A stretch of DNA of 64,000 nt from Holacanthus passer (lineage: Eukaryota > Chordata > Actinopteri > Pomacanthidae), in assembly GCA_025331565.1 (NCBI GenBank), contig JAFREQ010000011.1, positions 14,900,001 to 14,964,000 of the forward strand, in the 5' to 3' direction. Shown piece after piece: positions 52,274 through 64,000 of the stretch; position 1 is the stretch's first letter; every line of letters starts with the position of its first letter. The notes beneath the pieces were generated by a model. That model ran no database searches, had not been told where the DNA came from, and saw only the letters and a list, made by a program, of their open reading frames with translations. The translations under genes were made by a program, and so were the position numbers.

Positions 52274-55200
52274 TCATAGTTTTCTTTTCAGAGAGAAGTG
52301 TTGGAAGTTGTGACGAACCAGGCGAGACACATCTGGGATCTGGACCACGTTCTGGTTGTCGGACACTTTGGGCGCAGAGAGATCCTGGAAAATAATTGTG
52401 CTGTGTATTTTTCTTTGCCTCTGTTTTCCCATTTCCAGTAACATTTGAGACCGTTACACTCAAATAATCTGTTCTTACATGACATGATTACAAAGACCTT
52501 TTTCACAGGAAACATTTTAAGACAGTAGGAAAAGCATGGGTGTAACCATTAACCATTAATAACAACATTCCATTTAGATAAACCAGTGCCAGGACTTTGC
52601 TATTGTGCATGCTAGCTCACCGTCATGGCTTCTCTGACCCTTAATGGAACATAACTACTGTTAATGTTATTAGTTCCACCTAAGTGTTTCCTGCCATGAG
52701 AAGTCAAAGTGTCTCCTGTGGAAAAGGTGTATTATGTTTTAGTTTGAGATGCAGTAGGAAGCCAACAGTGTCTCACCTCCTGTTCCTTGTTCTGTGACCC
52801 TGTGGAGCTCCTCATATTCAGACTGCTCCGCAGGTCGAGGCTGCTGGGTGGCGGCAGTGTGCTCTGACTGCTGTTCGACCAGCCTGAGAGACAGTGCTGG
52901 ACAAGACCAGAGACCAGGACCATGAAGATGAAATTAATAAAACTTGCTATGTTAATTTAAACATACATGGGTTAACAAAATATGTATCACCACAAAGCTA
53001 AAAGCCACAGCTTAGTAGTCATAAAGTGTCTCTCTTATTCAAACGTTTACTCACCGACGGTAACCCCAGACTATCAGAAGGGTCAAAACTGCCTCGCCGA
53101 TGAGCTTTGTACCTGTAAGGTGGCAAGAGGGCGGAGCGGGGGATGCTGACCCTTACAAATAAAACAAAAAGAAAATTCATGAGACAACATATTACATGCT
53201 GCTACAGTGGTAAAACAGGATGATTTAAATGTAACTTAAGCTTGACAAGAACTGATTGTGGATTGTATGAGATATCTTGATGAAAAGCTTTTAATTGGTT
53301 TTAAAGCCCTGACCAGCCTCTTTCAGGAGGACATTTTCATGACATGGACCAAATAGACTAATTTTAGGCCAAAGACACACGATTTTCATCTCTCATTTAA
53401 TTTTTTATGTTGAGAAGTATTATACAAGGGTCGATGATGCAATAGTGAATCTCAAAAAGGAAAATTAGACTATTAATAATAATAAACTATTATTATGACT
53501 ACTAGAAACTTTTTCTCATTTCAGTGATGACTTCTGGGAATCCCTGACATTGCCTGAACCCACTGTCTTGGCACTTTTCTTCTGCTTTAATGTGTTTAAA
53601 GGAATACACGCCACTATTGTAGGTACCATTATTTGACAGTGACATTCACAGACAAAAAGGTAAAGCCAGGAACAGGACTTGTTCCAACTGTAATAAAATA
53701 ACAATAATAAAGGTCCTGGCTGCACCCTTGGGCTCCATCGTATTAGAGATTCACAAAGCAGGAACAAAGTATATCGAATTAAAAATGTCTTTCGGCTAGT
53801 TCCAATTAAGTGCTCTGCTGTTCATAAGTGCTTGTAAAAGGCAGTCAGAGTGCACATTATCATTACCTGATGAGAGCTGGTTCAGCAGCAGTGTGAGGGT
53901 GGGAGGATTTGTGCTTTTTGCACACCGGGCAGCACTCCTGAGAGTGAAGTGGGACGGGGAACAGTCTGCTGTTAATCCTGTAGGAGAATGTACCTGAACA
54001 AAAGGTGAGCGAGCAGGGATGAGAATTACTTTAGCTATCATGGTAAGAAAAATGAGAGTAGTCTGTGGATTAAAAAAATCCCTCTTACATTGATGAGCAT
54101 CCAAGTGAGCCTCTGGGCCGTCCTTGTCTGTTAACAGCGGCAGGGTTGAATGGTTCTCCTCAGCAAATCTATGAGGAGAGCCAATGAATAGTAATTCAAT
54201 GTAGATATCATCTATCACAGGAAAACTTGGCACACATTATCAGTCGCAAGTGCAATCAAGCACAAAGCACTCACTCTGCTTGTGGGCCGTGGACGCACTC
54301 GTCTTTATTGAGCGATCGAAACACGCGCAGGTCGTTGAAGAACTCGTCAGAGCGCTCTATCAAGGAGTCCTCAGCATCCAGGACTCCTTAGAGGTAACAA
54401 ACATCATCTGTTAGGGCTCCATTAGATGATAATGTGTCTAAAAAAGAAACAGGCAAGCAGAGATATAAGGCGTACCTGCTATCCAGTCATACCCAAGCAA
54501 ACACTGCAGATGATGCCTGTCTGAGGCAGATCGCTCATCGTAGTCATCAGACTGAAATGTGACTCGAGTCTGGACCTCCGTCTACAAAAACAGAACAAGT
54601 AGTGCAGAGTGTTAGTGGTCAGCATGTTCTATTTCGAGCTGTTAAAGGAATAGTTCATCCCACTGTAAAATGTAAGGTCTTACAAAGCCCACACACAGCA
54701 CAAAATGCAGAGTGTTGGTCCTGTTGTTCTATTAAGTTCACAGCCCAAAAAAAGCTTTGAAATGTTAATCATTTTTTCCTGAGCAGCTCAAGCAACTTAA
54801 TTTAAGTTTTATATGGACAGATGTTTGTACTTGTCCAACCTTTACTGAATCATCTCCTATACTTCCTTACTGGTTGGATACACCCCCACCGATGCTCTGA
54901 CAAAATGACTACTGGTGGGTATGTGAATGACCAGTGCAGTGTCAGTGAGGAAAATACAACAAAAATACTGGACTATTAGACACAACGCAATCATCTGGCT
55001 TTGAAGAAATTAAATTATGTTGAATATGTTGTTCTTAGACACCTGATGAACATTTTAGGTTTCTTTCAACGTGTAAAAAGATTGAGGTCTGAGATTGAGC
55101 AATGGAAGCCATCTCACAGCCAGGTCCTGTGAATTTCCAGTGATATGGGAATGAGTACCTTTTCAGTTTGGGATGAATTTTTCCTTTCAGCCAACCAGTT

Positions 55201-56445
55201 GGGACAATGCTAATTTATTTATGAGATAATTTTACTTTTTTCAGATTTAAGGATCAGGGTAGTGTTGCTGTTCTACTGGACATTGTACTAATTATAAAAA
55301 CCAGACACAAACATGAATACACTGTGCTTGATTCTTTTTTCTTACCTGTTCTTTTCTGTGATCGACACAGGACGTGGTGGCTGGCCTCATATCCTGCAGC
55401 CTGCTGTGGACTTGTCTATCAGTGTCTTTGAAAAGGTCTGATGATATTGTGCATTCAGCAGACCCTCTTGTGTGTTTGGAGGTCAAAGATGGTGTTGGAA
55501 CAGTGCCCTGGATGCCTGTTTGTCCATCACATGTAGCTGATAAAGACACAGAAGAGCAGATTTCTACATCAATGATTGCAGGATTTTTTTATCCGACTTG
55601 CAGTAAAATGTAAAGTTATAAGCAACACAAGACAATAAGAATGTGCGACCTGAAAATACAGAAAAAAGCAGTCTGACAAAAACCCTCAAGGTGTACTTCT
55701 AAGGAGCTTTCAGTCTCATCTCAACCATCACCTTAAGAGATCACCAAGTTTCATACTTAGACATCTGAACTTTCTCCATTAAAATTAAGCATTACTCCAT
55801 CTGCTGAGATAAAGACAGCTAACTAGTATGTGGACGAGTTAACTAGCTAGTTACCGTTTGCAAAGTACTTTAGAATTAATTACCTTTAGCTAATTACTTG
55901 TTTTGCCGTTTTAAAAATACAATTTAAGGAGTTATGAAACTTAGTGTTTAACAAAACTTTGAAAATATTAGTTTTGTGTTTAATGTGATGATGTGTCTGA
56001 GTCAAGTTCAAGCTTAACAAAATAGTTTTTACCTAAAGTCTACCTAACTGATTTAGTGCAGAGATTTAATAATAAGGCAGATGAGGACATCTTGGACAGC
56101 TGGCAAGTCCTCAAAATATTAGCGATCTGCTAGCTAACCTAGCTAACATCTGCGTGTTTGTTTCTCTTGCGTCTTTGGCCTCATGAAAACAGCTTCATTA
56201 CCCGCAAATCTCACGGTGGGTTTGGAGAGGGCTGCCCTGGCAGGACCTCGGTCTCCGTGGGTCAGGGTCACGATCTCTGCCGGCTGTCTCCTCTCCTCTG
56301 CGCCGTCCTCTTTCTCCCTCTTGCGGCTCTGACTGTAGCCGCACAGCCGCTCCAGTTCCTCCCTCTGCCGCTGCAACTGCTTCAATAAATCTTTGTTACG
56401 CTCCCGTAAAACGTCCAGTCGGTCCGCTGAGGACATTTCTAACAT
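52274..56445 (-). CDS. miip: Migration and invasion inhibitory protein (MIIP/IIp45), complete
   Basis: Nine minus-strand coding exons: 56445-56202, 55536-55346, 54581-54476, 54386-54275, 54168-54089, 53993-53867, 53151-53055, 52896-52777 and 52384-52274. They total 1188 bp and encode 395 aa (human about 388). All introns are GT-AG and all phases close. The N-terminus (about 6-36) is a predicted coiled coil (LRERNKDLLKQLQRQREELE). Diagnostic blocks are LGYDWIAG (174-181), the DEFFNDLR-FRSLNKDEC region, RINSRLFPVP, and VSIPRSALLPPYRYKAHRR then SFDPSDSLGLPS, each alignable to human MIIP. MIIP binds IGFBP2 and restrains cell migration and mitotic progression in mammals. An in-frame ATG nine bases downstream (56436) has a purine at -3 and may be used instead. 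The first Cys pair of the human protein appears to be C-T-F-S here. Confidence 0.9.
54644..55187. repeat. MITE-like element in miip intron 2
   Basis: The left terminus is AAAGGAATAGTTCATCCCA. The right terminus, reverse complemented, is AAAGGAAAAATTCATCCCA. This gives a roughly 544-bp element with about 19-bp terminal inverted repeats between miip exons 3 and 2. It has no transposase. Confidence 0.8.
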
Positions 56446-56570
56446 TTACACGACGTTAAAATCACGTTTATCTAACTGAGCTTGAATCGAGCAGCGAAAG
56501 TTTCAGATTCTTTTGTGCTTTAACTCAAATTCCATCAGCTCCATAACAACGCGTTGACAACAATGATTTG

Positions 56571-56575
56571 ATTGG
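56571..56575 (-). promoter_or_regulatory. CCAAT box upstream of miip
   Basis: CCAAT on the minus strand (ATTGG on plus), about 125 bp upstream of the miip ATG. The spacing suits an NF-Y site in a TATA-less promoter. Confidence 0.5.
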
Positions 56576-56587
56576 CTGGAAAGCTTC

Positions 56588-56605
56588 TACCCATCATGCC
56601 TTGCA
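56588..56605 (+). promoter_or_regulatory. ZNF143/Staf binding site upstream of miip
   Basis: TACCCATCATGCCTTGCA matches the 18-base Staf consensus YWCCCRNMATSCMYYRCR at every position. It sits about 145 bp upstream of the miip ATG and 12 bp from the CCAAT box. ZNF143 sites are typical of constitutive, often bidirectional, promoters. Confidence 0.65.
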
Positions 56606-56869
56606 ACCGTACGAGGCTTTTCTTAAAGTGACAGACGCACATTTGAGTGAAGCTGCAGGACGTTAAGTTTAACAACAGAGGACGCTGTTTACTTTATGAG
56701 TGGACACAGTTGGCGACAGATCATGCAGATTATGGACGACTGAGTGTTAGAGACAGAGACAAATACTAAACTTTGGTCTTTTAATGATCTGAAAATAACA
56801 AACTATTTATTGGCAGCCTTATATTTTAATGCTTTAAATAGAATTGTAAATACTGTTGTCTGGTTCAAT

Positions 56870-57142
56870 ATAGAATGGATCAATCTAAAGAAAATAAGTG
56901 TTTCAGTCATTTTTCAAGTAAAAATGTCAAACAATTTGCTGCTTTTCTTTGCTATTTATGATAGTAAATGAAGGTTTTGAGCTGTTGGTTGGACAGAAGA
57001 AGCAACTTGAAGATGTCACTTTGGCCTCTGGGAAACTATGATGAGCATTTTTCACCTTTTTTGACATTTATAGACTAAGCGATTAATAATGAAAATAATC
57101 AGCGGATTAATGAAAATAATTGTTCGTTGAAGCCCTAATTTA
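56870..57142. repeat. Well-preserved 'GATTAATC / GCAGCCC' MITE-like repeat
   Basis: Contains CATTTTTCAAGTAAAAATGTC, TTTGCTATTTATGATAGTAAA, GAAGATGTCACTTTGGCCTC and GGGAAACTATGATGAGCATTT. It ends GATTAATGAAAATAATTGTTC then GTTGAAGCCCTAA. This is the clearest copy of the family in the window. Confidence 0.75.
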
Positions 57143-57904
57143 TAACCATGCCTCATATTATATCAGATGATCATAGGGTTTGTAGCAAAATCTGAATCCG
57201 CAGAGTAAACTACAGCTGTCAAAGAAATGCATTGGAGTGGAGAGGGTCAAGTGCCTTGAAATTATATTTAAATCTAGTATTTGACTAAATGTCAGTTACC
57301 ACTTGCTCAGTTACTTTTTGTCATTTTTAAATAAAGATATCTCCTGTTAAAGATAAGCGTCTATGCACAAAAAAAGATGAAGACATAACAAGCTTTCAAG
57401 GCCTAGTTGAGCCTAAACAGTACCACTAGATACTCCAAGATAGTCCCAAGAAAACCTTATTAGGTAGAATGAAGGAATAACATTCAGGCCAGGCAGTTCC
57501 AAGAGGAAACTCCTATGAGGACAACTGCAAGAGGTGCCAAGACAAAATAATGAGCTGAGGAGTAACATGAAGTATGAGCAGCCAACAAGATTTACAACAA
57601 CAACCTTTATGCCATACATTAACTGATGTTGAAAGTGTGAGAGGTGAACAAGAATCTAAAACCACTCAGAGATTTACAGCATGTAGAGACAGACTCTACT
57701 ATCCACTTGTGCATCCTGTCAGGAGGCAAATGCAACTGTGGCTGCACATTAATCGCCTGAAAGCTGCCAAAATCCACGTCAGGGTCAGGCTCTGACAGGA
57801 GGTTTTCAGGAGTGAGGACGAAGGTCAAGTGAGAAAAAAACTCGAACTACTTGAAATGTCAGATGAGGAGTTCAGCAATCCCACATGCACAAACCTTTAA
57901 ATGA

Positions 57905-58055
57905 CAGCAGATCCCAGAGGGTGACATTATATTTATGTTTTAACTTTTGCCAGTCCAGACTTTTGAAATTTACCTTAATATATGGCAGAGTTGATGTATT
58001 GGTTTGTATTGGATTTTACAGGTGCAGGTCTACCTAAAGTGGCCTCTGAATGTAT
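57905..58055 (+). repeat. 'GTACCTAATAAAGTGGCC' repeat remnant
   Basis: Contains TTGTATTGGATTTTACAGG then TCTACCTAAAGTGGCCTCTG. The same family recurs at 62760-62830. Confidence 0.55.
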
Positions 58056-59401
58056 GTTTATGTGTCACGTCTGATATTTTCATTTTTAACATAGAAGCTG
58101 TTTTTTTTTTTGTCACAGCTGCTTTAAATCCACTTGGGGGCAGCACAATCCCCTGCAGTACACAACAATGATATACTGTAGTTTAACCTTATAAAGGTGA
58201 TCATGTTAATGTCTCAGTAAACAGTTACTAACACATTCACCAGACATGATGGGACGTTATTGTTCATTTGGAATCGTTTTTCAAGCAACCTCATGTATCT
58301 AAGTCCAGTATTGAACATACATTCACTCATCTTTGAGCTCTGTTTTGGTTCCCACCAACTTTTGAGGGAAATATATAATGCTGCTGAATGCTACACTTCA
58401 TGTTCACTTCTTGTTCATCAGCTAATGTTAGTCGCTGACCTTTTCCATCTATCATTTGTTGCTGGGCAGGTAGTGTAAAGTGGGTTTATCTGGGGGGGTT
58501 TCTGGCTAGTATGAACACCAGATATTTCTCTATATAGGTATACCCCACCCACCAAATACTTGTTGTTGTAGGGGCCCTCACTCTTAGCTTGGGGCCCTGG
58601 CTAGTTTATTTTCACCTACTGCTATGTTTACACCTAAAGTATGCTTTCCTCTGTAACTCCAGGTTGATGTGCCTAAGCACAGTGGGGAAAAAAACAAACA
58701 AAATCAAAAATGGCGGCTGAAATAAAAGGCTGCAAGTATTTGACCAATCAGAAACGTTCAGCACTGCAAGCCCCACTTCCAAAGTTCCTTTACTTTTGGA
58801 AAATACCATGCCAGGGACTTTTTGGGGGGTAAAATAATGTTCCTAGAACTTTATTTAGACCCTGGTCCTTGTGTTGGAAATGCAAGGTTCCTGCGGTGGA
58901 AACACGTCTTATTATTCTAGAACTACTGTGCCCATCATCAGGTTGTTCATTGTTAGCTGAATAGCCAAACTGCATCAAACCAATATATTAATCTGTGAAA
59001 CATTTTTGCTTTTCATGATGGGGAAAAATTTACACTGTTTCTGATCTACTTGTATTTCTGTATGATTATATGAATGTGCACATATTTCACAACACTCTTC
59101 TGCACATACAGTCTGATATCTCCATCTATAAAGAGGATCCCATAATAATAACAGAGAACACAAATAGTTTTTTCAATGTGATAACTACATCTGAACTTTC
59201 TGATAGGTTGTATTGCTTGTGATGCATATTGCCAGATCTTCACACACATGTTGCCGCTGTCAGATGAACGTATTTGATCAGATGCATGCATGCAGATATA
59301 ATAGTAGATCCAAGTGAAAGTAATAATTTCCTGCAGATTTCCTATATGTTGAGTGACAGCTGATGGATCAACATGTTGACATTCTCCCCACTGTATCACT
59401 T

Positions 59402-59629
59402 TTAAAGGACAGCCTGTGCTTGTAACAGTTGTGACAGTAGTACGTCTTCATCCTCTGCTGGGTGTCTTGATGACATTAGTTTATTTACATTAAACCTGCC
59501 CATCCGTGGTGGCACTAATGACAGTGTTGCAGGTGGTGCAGGGTCACAGCCATAATCATATGCCTGATCCCCCGTGGAGTGAATGGTGTGGAACTGCGTG
59601 GGCGAGCTGCTGTTCAGTATTCCTGTCAC
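59402..59629 (-). other. Open minus-strand frame, possible terminal exon; identity unknown
   Basis: About 75 codons end in TAA at 59402. An acceptor-like CTGTGACAG lies next to the start of GILNSSSPTQFHTIHS. The peptide is acidic near its end (HPAEDEDVLLSQLLQAQAV). The polypyrimidine tract is poor, and no partner exon or family was recognised, so chance is likely. Confidence 0.15.
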
Positions 59630-61841
59630 AGCTCTTTTGCATTGAGAGCTGTCCAGGCCAGTCCAGTGTGATTAGTTGACCACAGTAGTGTGGAGGTGCA
59701 CCTCATTATCATTAAACGTTGCCAGTCATGAAGTCATATACTCCTCCCTGTCTCTCTAATTACACCCCCCACTGTTGGGCCCCAAGCAATTACTGCCTGC
59801 CGCCAGAACGCTTCATCGTTCATTAGCCACAGATGACGGACACATCAACAACAAAAACAAAAGAAGAAGCAGAATTTACTAATATTTCTGCTAAACAACA
59901 AAATTTAACCCGAGAAAAATTATTTTGATGTCATTATTTTAAGAAAACCAAAAGGTGTGTTTAGGAGAAAGGAGGGGAAATTATTGGAAAATGAATCACA
60001 TAAACCAAAGAAACCACAGGCAGCAGTAGCACATTGATGAATCTTGATATGTTCAGGATGGACAAATCATGTGTCTTGTGTTGTTGATGTACATTTAACT
60101 GTATCCTTATGAGGAAAATAAAAGACATCACAGAAAAAAGTGTGCTTGGTCTGTTGTCGAGGTAGCTCTACAGCTGACTTCAGAACTGCATCAGACAGAA
60201 CAATGTACCAACTAATTGTCTTCATCCCTTCATCTTCATCATCTATATACACCCATGAAGAGGGAATGGCAGTGATTTATACATTAGTGAAAACTTTCTT
60301 TTTTTCTAAATAGCTGAACTTCATTTACTAATAGCCACTTAAAACCCAAAAAGTCTTTCCCTATGCCTTTAAATACTCTTGACCAAATAAGTAATGAAGT
60401 TCAGAAGATCTGCTATATTCGGACCATGTGGGCATAGTTTGATCAGAGTTGACTGACTGTGACCTGAACACATATATCAAATATAACACATATAAGCAAA
60501 CAACTCCACAGCTGTCATCAGATTTTCATCTAAATATTGCTAAGTTTGGAATGTGAGCCTACGCGACATCACCTTTTTCAAACTGAATCCCACCCACTTC
60601 CAACCAGAGAGAAGAGCTCAGAGAAACTGACAAACTGTTCCAGCTTTGGCAGAACATTTTGTGTTCAAATTGGGCCCCATTACTCACAGCGAGAACTTTT
60701 ACTACTGTATTATTAACTGTACTATACTGTTTGAGTATCTATAATATTTTACTTATTATTATTTCAATGAGCTGTTATATGTAGTGATAAATGGTGATCA
60801 ATTAGAAATGGTATTCATGCTCACACAGTTCTGTCAGACTGCAGGCAATTTTGACAAGACTCTGACTGTTGAGGGAAAACAATGACCTTCATTTACAACC
60901 TCGGAAATTGTTTTTTTTTAAAGTGGCAATTCATTTACTAGTGTTTACATAAAGCATCTGCTTCAATAAAAATGCATAAAAATCTTTTAAAAAGTTTAGC
61001 AGCTCCTGAATAGCACAGATCAGTATACATTCAGGGTTTGTATTAAATCATACCTAAATCATCAGTAATGATTGTCCAGATTCAGGATTATTAGTCACAC
61101 AATGTTTTTGTATAGTTTTTCGATTAGACAATGAAAGTGATGCCCTTTCAGCTCAGCTATCACCACTTCCCAGAGACAAAGAGAGACAAAGAGACAGAAA
61201 CAGACTGGGAATTATGAGACAGAGCGGTGCAATTGGTATTTAAGCTGAGCTATTGGTTTTATTTTCCCTTAAGTTAACCAACTGCAAGAAACAATCAGTC
61301 AGGATCCATCTGAGTAAATTTTGTTTTAAAGTGAAGCACAGTGAGTTCCATTGTATAACTGGTACAAAAATAAAGTTTGTCATGACTTTGAGAAGAATGC
61401 CTGTTTAAACATAATCTCTGCACTTATCTTGAGTTGAGCAATTGTCCAGGGGAGGCAGGGTTTGTGTTTATACAAACCACACTGTGAGGGCTTTGAAAAG
61501 AAAACTTGGTATTACCATATGGTCCACTGGTCGCAGCTATTTCTGCTTTTTTTATCTGATCTGAAAAGTCTCTCTTGACTCCCTCGTTGCAGAATGGCCC
61601 TCGTCACAGTGGGAATATGAGAAAGCAAAGGAAAACAACCCGGGGCCAAGGTACACATCCACCCTGTGTGCTGGTGTGTGTGCATGTGTGTGAGCTTGTG
61701 GTTCTGTCAAAAAAACACGGGCCATTTGTCCAATTTGACAAAAGCGACATCTCCCAACAAGTTTTTTTTATTTTCATGGAAACAGGCACCTCCAAATAAG
61801 TTAGGTGAGAGTGCAAGAGAGCGAGAAGCGATGAGGTAATA

Positions 61842-62237
61842 TCAGAGAGTGAAAGACCATCTGAGGAGCCTGATGGAGAGGAGGAGGGGGGCGGTCTGAC
61901 AGGCGGGGGGTGACCAACAGGATCGGTGAGGGAAGTGGTTTTTGCTGATAAAGAAAGGGAAAGGGTCGATTGTCCCCACCACTCCAGCGATAGCAGTGGA
62001 TGCCATTAAGATAAGGAGGATTAGACCTGCCACATCGCTGTCCGAGCTGCTACAACCTGAGGGACAGGTGGAGAGTAAAAGACCCCATCTGGGAGGGTTT
62101 GTTGTCACTTTGCCTGTCAGTGACAAAAAAAAGGACTGATTCATGTGCAGTCGATGGTTTAATAGGATGTAGTCTGGATTAAGAGGGATCAAAGCAGCGT
62201 TTGTCACCATGAGCAACTCTGTCAGGAGAATGAACAC
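61842..62237. other. GC-rich stretch with opposed open frames; function unknown
   Basis: A 131-codon minus frame (61842-62237, with a hydrophobic stretch around VAGLILLILMASTAIAGVVG) overlaps a 65-codon plus frame (61942-62139). Neither matches a known protein and no splice signals frame them convincingly. It may be conserved non-coding DNA. Confidence 0.15.
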
Positions 62238-62574
62238 CAGACAGCCAACATTTTTGTCAGTGTTGGATGGGTATTCACATCCATCACTTCAGTGAAAGTA
62301 ATAAGACCACTGTGTAATCATACTTCAATCACGTTAAGGTCCAATAATAAAAATGTTCAGGTAACAGAAAAAAACACCCATATGAGTGTTATGTTATTGA
62401 ATATTATAGAATTTGATTATTACTGATGCATTCATATGTAATTCGTATATGTTGTGATTGGTCGAGGTGGAGCTGTAACTGGTGTATAAACTGCTGGGTA
62501 ATCTGCTCTATAACAATGCTTCAACTTTGAGTTCACCGCATGTTTTATATGTAAAACCTTCATTTGTAAAGCAA

Positions 62575-62650
62575 TTCTAGCTGTTAAATAAATGTAGTGG
62601 AGTAAAAAGTAAAATATTGCAGATTAAGTAGTTTGAAATTCAAAGCACAA
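62575..62650 (-). repeat. Fragment of the 'GTACTTTTACT' teleost repeat
   Basis: AGCTGTTAAATAAATGTAGTGG then AGTAAAAAGTAAAATATTGCA is the reverse complement of the interior of the family at 46082-46436. The rest of the element is decayed. Confidence 0.5.
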
Positions 62651-62759
62651 CTACCTCAAATTTAACATCACTGCAAACAGCCTCAATGATAAACATACAG
62701 TTAAATCATTACCTCTTCCACATTGTCAATCAACCTGAACCCTATTATCTTTGTAAAGG

Positions 62760-62830
62760 TAGAATTTATGGCTGAGCTATTGTATTGGATAGATTTTAGA
62801 GGTGTACCTAATAAAGTGGCCACGGAGTGT
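62760..62830 (+). repeat. 'GTACCTAATAAAGTGGCC' repeat remnant
   Basis: TTGTATTGGATAGATTTTAG then AGGTGTACCTAATAAAGTGG and CCACGGAGTG, the better-preserved partner of 57905-58055. Confidence 0.65.
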
Positions 62831-64000
62831 AAGATTTAAGTACAGTGATGCTATTTGTATTGGTGACTGCTCATCAACTATTTGTCTGACTTTTAATTTC
62901 AAGAAAGTTTTTTATAGTAGTGCTGTCTGTTCCAAACCAGAAAAAGTTATTACTTTTATAAGTTAATAAGTTATTACAGTTATTACTTTCAGATTATTTT
63001 GTCATTATCATTATCATTATGTCTACTATTCCAACAGCTTCAAGTCAATTGAGAGGAGGAAGCACAAGAAACATATAGTGAAAGTAGAACTGATGCTAAT
63101 ATGCACTTAACATTTTCTGCATCCATAGATTACTCCTTTTTTGAAAATGGCCTGTTTTTACTTCTTTTACAGAGAATTATGCTCGGCCACGCTCAGGCTT
63201 TGTCTGAGTAAGAGTGAGGATTGAAGGCGGCAGTGAAAATGTCCACACTGACCCAAGCAATCGCGCTGCGGTCGCCCGTATTTTTAACGTATTACACCTG
63301 GAAACGGTGATCTAATGGACGCTGATTTATGAGACGAGGACAGAGACCATGAGGTTTACTTCAGGTTCAGTTCCTCCGAGTTAGTCCTCATGGGACCTCA
63401 TATTGGGGCTTTTATGCCACTGCTGTGCTTAATGACCTGTGTGCTTCTCTGAGGCCTATTAAACACATGCAGTAAATCAAATCACAGCCTTTGTTTCGGG
63501 AGCTGAGCGGAGACAATGAATCTAACCGAATGCTGCAGAGCCGACAGAGAGTGTGTGAGGACAACTAAACGCTGTCATGTCAGACAGATGGACTGCCTCG
63601 GCAGCCATATGTGTCAAACAACAATCAATGCCTCTATTTCATCCTGCTGTCAGCGAACCATCCTTATATAACCAAGACTATCGCTTTGTGAATGTTTGTA
63701 AGAAGGGACAAGATAGTATCATCTCATCACAAGTCACAATAAATAAGCTTCCTGCTTGAAAATGGCTTTAAGCATTGCAATTAAAAACTCAAATATTCCG
63801 GGCTGGTTAAGCTCACGCTGACTGCTGCCCTAATCCGACGGTATTTAACATGGGACGTAATTAACAGGGAGAGGAGAATGTAAAGCAGTGATTACTACTA
63901 TTGTCAAGCTGTAAGCTCAAAAATTTTCAGGCAAAACCAAAAACAGTAGAAAAACAATTTGCTGATTAATGAATCTGGCTCCAAATGAGAACATTTTCAT

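Larger units (their letters stand above)
57143..64000. other. Region upstream of miip; no recognisable gene
   Basis: No similarity to a known protein family was found on either strand. A minus-strand frame at 59402-59629 and a GC-rich stretch at 61842-62237 are listed separately. Paired remnants of a 'GTGTACCTAATAAAGTGGCC' repeat lie at 57905-58055 and 62760-62830. Stretches 59690-59830 and 63240-63500 are compositionally complex with few stop-rich runs and may be regulatory. This cannot be decided here. Confidence 0.5.

Noticed and set aside
56209..56214. Donor-like GTGAGA inside miip exon 1
   Set aside because: It would end exon 1 in phase 0, which does not fit exon 2. The GTAATG donor at 56196-56201 keeps phase 1.

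Overview
This window is vertebrate nuclear DNA, most likely from a ray-finned (percomorph-type) teleost. Genes are split by GT-AG introns. The non-coding DNA carries CA, GAGA and poly-T tracts and several interspersed repeats that I recognise from teleost genomes. Nothing bacterial, viral or CRISPR-like was seen.

Three complete protein-coding genes were rebuilt exon by exon, all on the minus strand. In transcription order they are miip (56445 to 52274, 9 coding exons, 395 aa), tnfrsf1b/TNFR2 (48452 to 42445, 9 coding exons, 497 aa) and trim62 (39172 to 8958, 5 coding exons, 475 aa). Every splice phase closes. The total lengths fit the human proteins as I remember them (388, 461 and 475 aa). 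A probable non-coding first exon of trim62 lies near 41.0 kb, and intron 1 of trim62 spans 20.6 kb.

Layout: 1-234 may be the end of an unidentified plus-strand exon. 0.3-8.9 kb is the repeat-rich 3' flank of trim62. 9-41 kb is trim62. 42.4-48.5 kb is tnfrsf1b with a TATA-like promoter. 48.5-52.3 kb is a short gene-free spacer. 52.3-56.6 kb is miip with a CCAAT box and a full ZNF143/Staf consensus upstream. 56.7-64 kb shows no recognisable gene.

miip followed by tnfrsf1b in the same orientation matches human 1p36.22, but no TNFRSF8 is visible between them. trim62 is a neighbour from a different part of human 1p. The products are not one pathway: miip is a cytoplasmic regulator of migration and invasion, tnfrsf1b is a TNF receptor that signals through TRAF2, and trim62 is a RING E3 ligase linked to innate immunity and cell polarity. 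No previously undescribed system is evident. The most interesting unexplained items are a spliced-looking plus-strand open exon inside trim62 intron 1 (23774-24050), a roughly 190-bp direct duplication upstream of trim62, and the 1-234 exon candidate.
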